A program made the translations under genes and the position numbers. Source: Deltaproteobacteria bacterium (GTDB lineage: Bacteria; Bdellovibrionota; FAC87; UBA2466). Taken from it: a stretch of 12,965 nt of DNA. This document shows, one piece after another, positions 1 to 5,829 of the stretch. The stretch lies in NCBI GenBank assembly GCA_013205415.1, contig JABMMY010000160.1:1-12965 (forward strand), in the 5' to 3' direction. The notes below the pieces were generated by a model. The model searched no databases, was not told the origin of the DNA, and was given only the letters and a program-made list of their open reading frames with translations. Position 1 is the first letter of the stretch, and every line of letters starts with the position of its first letter.

Positions 1-90
1 ATTGATAAGTGCAAATGTTGCATAGGTATGTCTCTGAGAATAAGGGGTTCGCCTATCTCCGTGTCTATCCTTAAGTAATCCAGATCTCAT
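1..90 (-). pseudogene. Tyrosine recombinase (integrase) remnant, runs off the left edge
   Basis: Read leftwards from the ATG at 90-88, 30 codons stay open to the window edge. The peptide contains DRHGDRRTPYSQRHTYATF, which matches box II of phage-type tyrosine recombinases (usual form HSLRHTFAT). The arginine at residue 20 would be the second catalytic Arg, and Tyr17 sits where many family members have His or Tyr. Box II normally lies well over 100 residues into the protein, but here an in-frame TAA at 102-100 comes only three codons before the ATG. No integrase-like sequence is visible in the other minus frames up to the tRNA, so I read this as a 5'-truncated remnant. The short ORF MENEIWIT, from the ATG at 97-95, has the better-placed GGAG. 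The rest of the gene, including the tyrosine nucleophile, would lie outside the window. The motif match is by eye on 30 residues. Confidence 0.5.
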
Positions 91-160
91 TTTCCATAAT
101 TATACTCCAATCTTCTAAGAAGGAGTGAGGTTTATTGTTTTTTTTGGACTTCAGAAAAAA

Positions 161-189
161 AGTTTAAAAGAGTGTGAAAAGTGTGTCAA
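161..189 (-). promoter_or_regulatory. Sigma70-type promoter reading left, with CACAC repeats
   Basis: On the minus strand a perfect -35 TTGACA (189-184) is followed after 17 bases by TAAACT (166-161), four of six matches to TATAAT. It reads toward the integrase remnant. Three CACAC units, spaced about one helical turn apart, overlap the -35 and spacer between 197 and 172 and could be an operator. A long T-run lies just downstream. Confidence 0.45.
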
Positions 190-220
190 GGGTGTGCTAT
201 GAATAATATCGATGATATAA

Positions 221-256
221 GAAAAGGAACTCAAAAGTAAACTCTTGAATTCCTTT
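221..256 (-). terminator. Rho-independent terminator after the tRNA
   Basis: On the minus strand AAAGGAATTCAA (256-245) pairs with TTGAGTTCCTTT (234-223): 12 pairs, one of them G-U, around a 10-base loop. The U-rich run TCTTAT follows. It begins 9 bases beyond the CCA end of the tRNA, so it probably ends that transcript. The stem is AU-rich and the T tract imperfect, so efficiency is uncertain. Confidence 0.55.
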
Positions 257-264
257 GATAATCC

Positions 265-352
265 TGGTGCCTAGGACGAGAATCCAACTCGTACAGGTAC
301 AAGCCCCGAGTGATTTTAAGTCCCTTGCGTCTACCAATTCCGCCACGCGAGC
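265..352 (-). tRNA. tRNA-Leu(UAA), structurally degraded
   Basis: The minus strand shows a class II tRNA. The D-arm is GCG/CGC with GG in its loop. The anticodon loop is CTTAAAA with anticodon TAA (318-316, reads UUA). A long variable arm pairs CGGG with CCTG, the T-stem is ACGAG/CTCGT, and an encoded CCA lies at 267-265. Several features are abnormal. The acceptor strands GCTCGCG and CCTAGGC give only three Watson-Crick and two wobble pairs, with C-A and C-C mismatches. The anticodon stem AGGGA/TCACT has a G-A mismatch at 29-41. The T-loop is TTGGATT, so the nearly invariant C56 is G and the G19-C56 tertiary pair is lost. It lies 29 bases downstream of the MFS stop on the same strand. A weak TTTACA/CATTCT pair could be its promoter; otherwise it would be co-transcribed. 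It is clearly tRNA-derived, but function is doubtful. Confidence 0.8.
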
Positions 353-381
353 CAAGTAAAAAACGAGCCGAAGAATGGCAT

Positions 382-1527
382 TTAAGTATCGGGATGTAAA
401 CCCCTTAGGTACTTTCTTTCTTTGGGTAAATAGGCCAAGTAACCTAGAACCGATAAAAATAGTAGCCCCCCCGCCAACGTAAAGGCCCGGTGAATTCCCA
501 TCCAACCAGCTAGGTTACCTACCAAGAGGTGGGCCCCAGCTAAAGTCACCTGCCCCATAGCTAAAATCCATAAAATTATCGACTTAGATTGCAGATGGAA
601 CACCCGACTTACCCTAGCCAAAAACAAAGGGAAGAAGGGGCCTAAAACCCCAACTAAAGGAAAGGCCCAGAGATACCCGCAATAGCCTAAGCCAAAGAAA
701 AATAGGGCACCCATTAAACATAAAAATAGAAGCCTATTCTCCTGCTCCTCTTTAAAGGAAAGAAAACAGAGCCCTCGAGTTAAGGTCATAACCACAAAAA
801 ATAAACTGAGATACTTCGCACTAAGGCTCAGTGATAAGGTCTTAGCCTCAACAAGAAAGGTCACCAGCCACATTGAAACCAACACCTCACCCGCAATATA
901 GAGGCAAAAAACAAATACCACCCATTTTTGAAGTCCATTTAATCCCAGTGAAGAGGTGTTCGTCTCCTCCAGTTGGGGCTCCTCTGGAATCTTAATCGCG
1001 CTAAAAATCAGCACCCCCAGCAACAAAACAGAAACTAAGGCAAGACATCCCGACCAACTCATTCCTTTAGATAAAAAATATCCAGAAACTAAAGGAGCTA
1101 CAATACTTGTCATTCCATAAACCATATGCAATCCACACATTATTTTTGAACGAGATTGGAGATCACTTCCACGGACAATCAATAAATTACTTAAAGCTCC
1201 ATACACGGCAAGCGCACTTCCCAAAAAAATGGAAAACGGTATGAGGGTAAAAAAACCATGAACCCGAAAGCCAAAAAAAACACCCACAATCCCTACGCTC
1301 ATGGTAACAAGGGCAATTTTTTTTTCTGAAAACCGATGGGTTAAAGGCAATAGTAAAAACAGGGTCATGATCGCCCCTATATTTCCAGCGATAAAAAACC
1401 AACTACCTTGTGTGTAGGACAGGTGAAACTGTTCAGTGATGACAGGAAGCAATACTCCACGACTATTGTCTAAATAGGATCCACAAATCAAAAGAAGCAG
1501 ACCTGAAATAATAAAACGGAAATTCAT
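382..1527 (-). CDS. MFS transporter
   Basis: This 381-residue protein is almost entirely hydrophobic, with about twelve predicted membrane helices. A polar loop rich in Glu and Pro (residues about 180-201) separates two six-helix halves, and a short basic tail ends it. This is the size and layout of a major facilitator transporter in the inner membrane. The N-terminal region GSYLDNSRGVLLP and the helix around residues 132-152 (GLHMVYGMTS) resemble sugar-type (FucP-like) members, but the substrate cannot be read from sequence. The ATG at 1527 is supported because an in-frame TAA lies two codons upstream. A G-rich run, AGGGGG, ends 14 bases before the start, farther than usual. A five-codon leader ORF (ATG at 1541) overlaps the start as ATGA and may couple translation. 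It is divergent from the lipoprotein gene, and the tRNA lies just downstream on the same strand. I see no terminator between them. Confidence 0.85.
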   Translation of the reverse strand: MNFRFIISGLLLLICGSYLDNSRGVLLPVITEQFHLSYTQGSWFFIAGNIGAIMTLFLLLPLTHRFSEKKIALVTMSVGIVGVFFGFRVHGFFTLIPFSIFLGSALAVYGALSNLLIVRGSDLQSRSKIMCGLHMVYGMTSIVAPLVSGYFLSKGMSWSGCLALVSVLLLGVLIFSAIKIPEEPQLEETNTSSLGLNGLQKWVVFVFCLYIAGEVLVSMWLVTFLVEAKTLSLSLSAKYLSLFFVVMTLTRGLCFLSFKEEQENRLLFLCLMGALFFFGLGYCGYLWAFPLVGVLGPFFPLFLARVSRVFHLQSKSIILWILAMGQVTLAGAHLLVGNLAGWMGIHRAFTLAGGLLFLSVLGYLAYLPKERKYLRGLHPDT

Positions 1528-1615
1528 TTTATGTTTAGCATCCCCCTAAAAAAAGTCACCCTAGCTTAAAAATTTTTTGGAGTGTTTCATAGACGCCGCC
1601 ACAAGGAAAGATTCT

Positions 1616-1644
1616 TTGAGCAATCGGCAGAAAAATGTTATATT
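1616..1644 (+). promoter_or_regulatory. Promoter for the lipoprotein-glycosyltransferase pair
   Basis: TTGAGC (1616-1621), a 17-base spacer and TATATT (1639-1644) match the sigma70 boxes in four and five of six positions. The predicted start near 1651 leaves a leader of about 37 bases. On the other strand TATAAC (1642-1637) overlaps the same -10 and may serve the divergent MFS gene. Confidence 0.5.
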
Positions 1645-1687
1645 TAACAAAGAAATAAACCAATAATCTTTAAAATAATGTGAACCC

Positions 1688-2083
1688 ATGATTAAAAAAC
1701 TATCTTTCTTTATTTTGTTTTCTATTTTAGGTGTTTTTATTGCCTCCTGTGGAAACCAGGTTTGTGTCATGGGGTTTGGAAGCTGTAACGCACCCGAAAA
1801 ACCGATTACGACACAAACAAATACGATACTCACTCTCACAGCCCCCAAAACTTCAATTTTGACGCAGGAACCATTAACCTTTACCGTCACCGGAGGAACC
1901 TCTCCTTTCAAATTTGAAATAGCGTCGGGTGGAGGAACGTTATCTAATTCGGTCTCTTTTACTACTCAAACTACTAGTATTTATACGGCGCCGATAACCC
2001 CTGGAACCATCACTATTAATGTCACCGACTCTACAGTACCCGCTAAAACACAAGGCCTTGCCGTTGTAGTTGGAAGTCGCTAA
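1688..2083 (+). CDS. Small lipoprotein with Ig-like domain
   Basis: The 131-residue product starts with a basic and hydrophobic signal (MIKKLSFFILFSILGVFIASC). The lipobox is IASC, so Cys21 would be lipidated by signal peptidase II processing and anchor the protein in a membrane, probably the outer one. Cys26 and Cys33 follow closely and could form a disulfide. After a Thr-rich linker, residues about 48-131 resemble a bacterial Ig-like fold: a GGTSPFKFE opening, then SIYTAP, then GTITINVTDS. Such domains occur singly or in long arrays in surface proteins of deltaproteobacteria and Bdellovibrionota; here there is one. No clear Shine-Dalgarno sequence precedes the ATG. The gene shares its frame with the next one, separated only by TAA and four codons. 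A structural or adhesive envelope role is inference. Confidence 0.75.
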   Translation: MIKKLSFFILFSILGVFIASCGNQVCVMGFGSCNAPEKPITTQTNTILTLTAPKTSILTQEPLTFTVTGGTSPFKFEIASGGGTLSNSVSFTTQTTSIYTAPITPGTITINVTDSTVPAKTQGLAVVVGSR

Positions 2084-2095
2084 GTTCCAGGGCTA

Positions 2096-3211
2096 TTGAA
2101 GTCGCATTTCAAAATTTTATTCTGGTTACTCGCCCTTTCCTTTTTATCTGTCGGCCTTAAAAATTTTGAAATTGGATTAAATAATGATGGCCCCCTTTAC
2201 TCAGCGATTTCACGAAATATTATCACCTCGGGAGATTGGTTTTCTTTAGATGGTTGGGTGCCAGAATTTCGCAACTATGCAGAGCATCCTCATCTTGGGT
2301 TTTGGTTTATTGCGGCCGTATTTAAGATCTTACCGATTACAGATAGCTCAGCTCGCATTCCGGGACATCTCTTCTTTGTATTTTTTCTTCTTTTTTATTA
2401 TGGGCTAATCAAAAGATTGAGCTCTGAAAAATCGGCAGTTTGGGCGATATTAATTCTCATCGTGTGGCGTTCCTTCTCGAATTGTTTTTCCTCCGTTTTT
2501 TTAGACCCTGGACTTTTGGCTCTCGTCACTGCCGGTCTTTTTATTTTTGACAAAGCTTTAGTAGAAAACAGGAAAGTTTGGCACCTGCTATCTGGAATCT
2601 GTCTTGGAACTGCTTTACTGATTAAAGGACTAGCTATTGCTCAATACCTGCCTGTATTTCTAAGTTTTTATCTTTTACGGCGGCGCCAAACTAAACTTTA
2701 TTATCTCATTTTTTTTGTATTAGGATTTTTGTCGGTTGTGATCCCCTATATTTCTCTGACGGTACTGAATTGTAAATTTCCATTTTTCCAAACCTACTGG
2801 CAAAGACAGGTGGCTCAAAGGGTTGCCAAAACATACTCCTTCAAAGAACTTTTAAATTTAAATCTTTGGTCGTTACTTCTCAAAGAAACCTATTTTTTAG
2901 CTCTTCTCGTTCCTTTTTCTTTGTTTCAGAGGAATAAAAGTTGGGGCTACTGGATCTCCTTTTTATTAGCTATCTCCTTCTTTTTGTTTTACTCACCCAA
3001 TTTTGCCTATGGCGCTCAATATTGGCTGCACCTTTTTCCGTGGCTAGCGTGGATGATTGCAGAATCTTACCTATCCAAACTCCCCATAAAATCGGAGTCT
3101 TTAATTCGGACCACCACTATCTTTAGTATTTTTGCGGTGTGGTTCGTTCAGTATTCTTCAATCTCAATTCATCACACTACCGGCACCGAAGAATTAAGAA
3201 TTAAGAATTAA
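2096..3211 (+). CDS. PMT_2/ArnT-like membrane glycosyltransferase, C-terminally truncated
   Basis: The 371-residue frame encodes a polytopic membrane protein with an N-terminal anchor (residues about 5-22). A periplasmic loop follows with NNDGPLYSAISRNIITSGDWF (30-49 region) and EHPHLGFWFIAAVFK (63-77). This matches the PMT_2/ArnT (GT83-like) pattern of an acidic residue before YxxxxR...SGDW, then a (K/H)PPLxxW-like motif. These enzymes move a sugar from a polyprenyl-phosphate carrier onto lipid A, glycan or protein at the periplasmic face. Asp31 is the likely catalytic or metal residue by family analogy. The start is TTG at 2096: no ATG codon appears in this frame until residue 319, and a stop lies at 2081. 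AGGG close upstream is a weak ribosome site. The frame ends at TAA 3209-3211, which lies in the third copy of a 7-bp repeat. The missing C-terminal part follows in another frame (3198-3482). Confidence 0.75.
   Translation: MKSHFKILFWLLALSFLSVGLKNFEIGLNNDGPLYSAISRNIITSGDWFSLDGWVPEFRNYAEHPHLGFWFIAAVFKILPITDSSARIPGHLFFVFFLLFYYGLIKRLSSEKSAVWAILILIVWRSFSNCFSSVFLDPGLLALVTAGLFIFDKALVENRKVWHLLSGICLGTALLIKGLAIAQYLPVFLSFYLLRRRQTKLYYLIFFVLGFLSVVIPYISLTVLNCKFPFFQTYWQRQVAQRVAKTYSFKELLNLNLWSLLLKETYFLALLVPFSLFQRNKSWGYWISFLLAISFFLFYSPNFAYGAQYWLHLFPWLAWMIAESYLSKLPIKSESLIRTTTIFSIFAVWFVQYSSISIHHTTGTEELRIKN
3191..3211 (+). repeat. Triple heptanucleotide repeat (GAATTAA)3 that breaks the glycosyltransferase frame
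   Basis: Three perfect tandem copies of GAATTAA lie at 3191, 3198 and 3205. Three copies bring TAA at 3209 into the glycosyltransferase frame. Removing one copy reads Glu-Leu-Arg-Ile-Lys-Glu-Ile-Ala-Glu and runs on to the stop at 3480-3482. One copy leaves the downstream frame wrong, and any number of three or more copies hits the internal TAA, so only two copies give the full protein. Confidence 0.9.
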
Positions 3212-3482
3212 GGAGATCGCTGAACAGCAAAATATTAAAGGGCTTCTAATTGATATGCCAAAAAAAGATTTTATCCCAGTGAGTCGTTACGTTTGGTATG
3301 TAAATCTACCTGCCTATTACTCTTCTGACTCTGTGAGTCCTGAAATAATTAAAACCGCCGGCTATTTGCTTTTTCGCAGTCATTCTAACTTTCAAGAGCG
3401 TCAGCATGAATTAATTAATTCTGGATGGTGCCTTAAGGCAGAATTTCCCTCCACTCAACTTTTGACAAAGTGTAAGTTCTAA
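3198..3482 (+). pseudogene. C-terminal part of the glycosyltransferase, displaced by frameshift
   Basis: This frame is open from 3198 to TAA at 3480-3482. It continues the previous protein without a gap once one 7-bp repeat copy is removed, giving a joined product of about 459 residues, normal for PMT_2-type enzymes. The segment is a soluble, mixed alpha/beta-looking tail (GLLIDMPKKDF, RYVWYVNLPAYY, YLLFRSHSNF), which fits the C-terminal periplasmic domain seen in many such transferases. An internal ATG at 3255 could start a 75-residue peptide. It has no ribosome-binding site, so independent translation is unlikely. I see no other damage in the segment, which suggests the break is recent or reversible. 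Confidence 0.75.
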
Positions 3483-3492
3483 TTCTCAAGCA

Positions 3493-3516
3493 TGTTATAA
3501 TATTGTAACTAGGAGG
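3493..3516 (+). promoter_or_regulatory. Extended -10 promoter and consensus ribosome-binding site
   Basis: TGTTATAAT (3493-3501) is a full extended -10 element with a perfect TATAAT. Transcription would start near 3508. AGGAGG (3511-3516) lies four bases before the ATG at 3521, so the leader would be only about 13 bases long. A -35 at the proper distance is not visible. Confidence 0.55.
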
Positions 3517-3520
3517 ATTC

Positions 3521-4168
3521 ATGACAACTATTAAACAACTTGGTTTTGCTATTATGAGTGTTCTGTTTTTGGTTTCTACAGCGTCACAGGGCGTGATTGA
3601 CCCGCTAGGTCAAGCAGCGAACTATAAGATAGATAAGGACGCAAAAAGAACTAGTTCCATGTTAAAAAGTGGAACGATTAAATTATCGGTTCCTAAAGAG
3701 GGGCAAGATTTAAGTAAAGGACCTGCTTATGAAGTTCATATCGATTATAAATTCGATATTGCTTTAATGGGCCCTTATCAAGGGAATAAAATCACCCAAA
3801 TTGAAAAAGAATATTTTACTGAGGAGTTTTTAGTGACGCTCAGAGAAAAAGGTCACTATGAAGGTCAGTATTTCAAGGCCAATCACTTAGGCTATGCCGA
3901 TGCTAAAAACCTAGATGGGAAATTTTATGCTCATTGCGATAAAATTCTTCTCTATGATATCAAAGAGCCAGCCAATCTTAGTATGTTTTCCGAATTCTTA
4001 GCGACGGTCCTAGCTGAGCAGGGTGCAGAGCGAGAGGATATCCAAGACCTAAAGGTACTAGCTCACATCTCGATAGGGGTTCCTGTCTTGGGCGCTGTGA
4101 AGGTGGACGTCTCTGGAGTTTATAACGGTATGGATGTAAAGGCCGGTGGCGATTACATAGCTCGTTAG
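3521..4168 (+). CDS. Secreted protein of unknown function
   Basis: I do not recognise this 215-residue protein. Residues 1-24 form a signal peptide (one early Lys, a hydrophobic core AIMSVLFLV, then STASQG) with likely cleavage after an Ala or Gly near 22-24. With no lipobox cysteine, it should be released to the periplasm or outside. The mature part is mixed charged and aromatic, with beta-prone segments (GTIKLSVP, YEVHIDYKFDIAL, KFYAHCDKILLYDI). One segment is probably helical (residues about 152-170). A C-terminal stretch alternates Val, Gly and Ala (HISIGVPVLGAVKVDVSGVYNG). There is a single cysteine, in AHCDK. The start is secure from the consensus AGGAGG, and two hairpin terminators follow the stop, so it is a single-gene unit built for strong expression. 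Confidence 0.75.
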   Translation: MTTIKQLGFAIMSVLFLVSTASQGVIDPLGQAANYKIDKDAKRTSSMLKSGTIKLSVPKEGQDLSKGPAYEVHIDYKFDIALMGPYQGNKITQIEKEYFTEEFLVTLREKGHYEGQYFKANHLGYADAKNLDGKFYAHCDKILLYDIKEPANLSMFSEFLATVLAEQGAEREDIQDLKVLAHISIGVPVLGAVKVDVSGVYNGMDVKAGGDYIAR

Positions 4169-4191
4169 ATCTTACTTTTAAGATTATTTTT
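4169..4191 (+). terminator. First of two tandem hairpins after the secreted-protein gene
   Basis: ATCTTA (4169-4174) pairs with TAAGAT (4179-4184) across a CTTT loop, followed by TATTTTT. It directly follows the stop codon. The six-pair AU-rich stem is weak on its own. Confidence 0.35.
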
Positions 4192-4196
4192 ATAGG

Positions 4197-4234
4197 GGTG
4201 TTGCTTTAGTCTTTTAAAGCAGCACCTTTTTTTT
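4197..4234 (+). terminator. Strong rho-independent terminator
   Basis: GGTGTTGCTTTA (4197-4208) pairs with TAAAGCAGCACC (4215-4226), twelve pairs with one G-U, around a six-base loop. Eight T residues follow (4227-4234). It ends the secreted-protein transcript. Its T-run overlaps the stop codon of the convergent recQ gene. On the minus strand the hairpin lacks an adjacent U tract, so it is mainly one-way. Confidence 0.85.
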
Positions 4235-5783
4235 AAGCCGTTAACTCTTCAGGCTTTGTCCACTCAGCGCTTGCAGGAGCGGGTGCCAAAAACTTTCCTC
4301 TACAGTTGTCACACCTCTTACAAAGCTCTCCGTGTTTTTCTCCAAAATAATCTCTAAAAAAACAGGCTCTACAATCTGTGGTCTGTCCATACTTCATGAT
4401 CTCTTGAATTCTAACCTTATCTAAACCTAGTCTCTCTTCATAGTGAGTCAGAAATAGCTCTAACTCCTCTCCCTTTGAAAACACCTTCTTTAGGGTAATA
4501 CCTTTTCGATTTTGGACCATTTTTTCTTTTTCAAGGTAGGCCATAAGCACCTGTACCTTTCGCTTCACAATCTGCGAGGTTAAAATAATCGCCTCTAAGG
4601 TGGTATTTTTTGTTCCTGCCTCTGTAAGTTTAAGTAACGTGGCATATAACTGAGCCGCATCGGAACGGTTAGGATATTTTCCACCTAAAAAGAAGGAGTG
4701 AATTCGCTTATCTTCGATACGATAAAGCAGGGCCGCAATCGATTTTTTTCCGTCTCTTCCCGCTCTTCCTGCCTCTTGATAATAGCTCTCGATAGAATCT
4801 GGAAAGGTATAATGAATCACAAATCTCACATCGGGTTTGTCGATACCCAAACCAAAGGCCTTGGTCGCCACAATCACTCGATAACGATTGGCCATAAAAT
4901 CTTCTTGCGCCGATTCACGATCGTGCATTCTCATTTTACCGTGATATTTTCCTGCAATAAATCCTGCCTTTAAAAGTTGTGCATGAAGCTCATTAGCAAG
5001 TCTTACCGTGGTCACATAAATAATTCCGGTTCCTGGATTATCGTGGATAAGGGTCGTGAGTCTTTCAAATTTTGTTTGTGAATTTACAGTTCGATAGACT
5101 TCAAATACCAAATTTTTTCTATCGACTCCAGTGTGGCACACCTTTGCATTTTTTATGTTTAACTGTTCAAGAATATCTTTTTCAACCTCAGGAGTGGCCG
5201 TTGCAGTGAGTGCCAATACAGGAGGATTTCCCAAATACTCAATCGCTTTTCGAATAGAAAGAAAGGCAGGACGAAAATCATGGCCCCATTGGGACACGCA
5301 GTGGGCCTCATCCACGACAAGAAGCGAGACGCCTCCCTTTTTTAAAATCTCTAAATACTCAGGATTCTCTAATCTTTCTGGAGTGACATAAACAAGCGCG
5401 CTTTGCCCATTTTTGACATCTCGAATCGCCTGTCTTTCCTCTTTGACAGTTAACGTAGAGTCTAAATGGGTAGCCAAGACCCCCGCCTCCTCTAGCTTTA
5501 CCGTTTGGTCATGCATTAAAGAAAGTAAGGGAGAGACCACGATAGTGGCCCTTGGCAAAAACAATGCAGGTAATTGATAACAAAGGGATTTTCCAGCTCC
5601 GGTGGGCATCACTCCAAGAGCATTACCTCCGCGCATGACGGTCTCTATGAGCTCCTTTTGGCCTGGACGTAGGTCTTTAATTCCAAAATATTCGAGTGCT
5701 TTGCGATGGAGTTTTACCCAATTAACAGTAGGAATGGACAACTTGTGTTTAGAGGTACGAATCACAGGGAAAGCAAACTGCAA
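4233..5783 (-). CDS. recQ: RecQ-family ATP-dependent DNA helicase
   Basis: This 516-residue protein is a 3'-5' superfamily 2 DNA helicase for recombination and repair. Visible motifs are motif 0 (LRPGQ, 38-42), Walker A GVMPTGAGKS (57-66), DEAH (158-161) with the RecQ loop CVSQWGHDFRP, TATAT (193-197), the motif V region KAFGLGIDKPDVR (308-320) and motif VI QEAGRAGRDG (336-345). The zinc knot is intact: Cys471, 488, 491 and 494 with spacing C-x16-C-x2-C-x2-C, as in E. coli RecQ. About 110 residues lie between the ATPase core and the zinc knot, and only 22 after it. The usual winged helix and HRDC domains after the knot are therefore absent. Part of the insert (about 375-432) looks like a small helical, winged-helix-like unit. 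The start is TTG at 5783; an in-frame TAA lies four codons before it, and no good ribosome site is seen. It is the last gene of a likely three-gene minus-strand unit. Confidence 0.9.
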   Translation of the reverse strand: MQFAFPVIRTSKHKLSIPTVNWVKLHRKALEYFGIKDLRPGQKELIETVMRGGNALGVMPTGAGKSLCYQLPALFLPRATIVVSPLLSLMHDQTVKLEEAGVLATHLDSTLTVKEERQAIRDVKNGQSALVYVTPERLENPEYLEILKKGGVSLLVVDEAHCVSQWGHDFRPAFLSIRKAIEYLGNPPVLALTATATPEVEKDILEQLNIKNAKVCHTGVDRKNLVFEVYRTVNSQTKFERLTTLIHDNPGTGIIYVTTVRLANELHAQLLKAGFIAGKYHGKMRMHDRESAQEDFMANRYRVIVATKAFGLGIDKPDVRFVIHYTFPDSIESYYQEAGRAGRDGKKSIAALLYRIEDKRIHSFFLGGKYPNRSDAAQLYATLLKLTEAGTKNTTLEAIILTSQIVKRKVQVLMAYLEKEKMVQNRKGITLKKVFSKGEELELFLTHYEERLGLDKVRIQEIMKYGQTTDCRACFFRDYFGEKHGELCKRCDNCRGKFLAPAPASAEWTKPEELTA

Positions 5784-5805
5784 CTCGTGTGCCCGTTAGT
5801 TTCAT

Positions 5806-5825
5806 CCTTTTTTTATAAAAAAAGG
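5806..5825. repeat. 20-bp perfect palindrome between the ABC-F and recQ genes
   Basis: CCTTTTTTTATAAAAAAAGG is its own reverse complement. It lies four bases past the ABC-F stop and just before recQ. As RNA it would form an A-U hairpin that hides the only purine-rich (AAAGG) stretch ahead of recQ. No T-run follows the hairpin on the minus strand, so a classic terminator is unlikely. Confidence 0.6.
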
Positions 5826-5829
5826 CCTA

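Noticed and set aside
197..505. 102-residue minus-strand frame across the tRNA
   Set aside because: It contains RVAELVDARDLKS, the usual mistranslation of a tRNA-Leu gene, and overlaps the 3' end of the MFS gene.
1561..1911. 116-residue minus frame opposite the lipoprotein gene
   Set aside because: It is antisense to a gene with a clear signal peptide and lipobox, and shows no recognisable protein features.
3255..3482. Independent 75-residue gene
   Set aside because: It has no ribosome site, and its frame joins the glycosyltransferase exactly after removal of one repeat copy, so it is better read as a displaced C-terminus.
3462..3501. TTGACA (3462-3467) as the -35 of the TATAAT at 3496
   Set aside because: The spacer would be 28 bases, far outside the usual 16-18; the extended -10 is enough to explain the promoter.
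5131..5799. Plus-strand frames opposite recQ
   Set aside because: They lie antisense to intact helicase motifs and have no own signals.
5806..5825. Palindrome as a rho-independent terminator
   Set aside because: The stem is almost only A-U and no T-run follows it on either strand.
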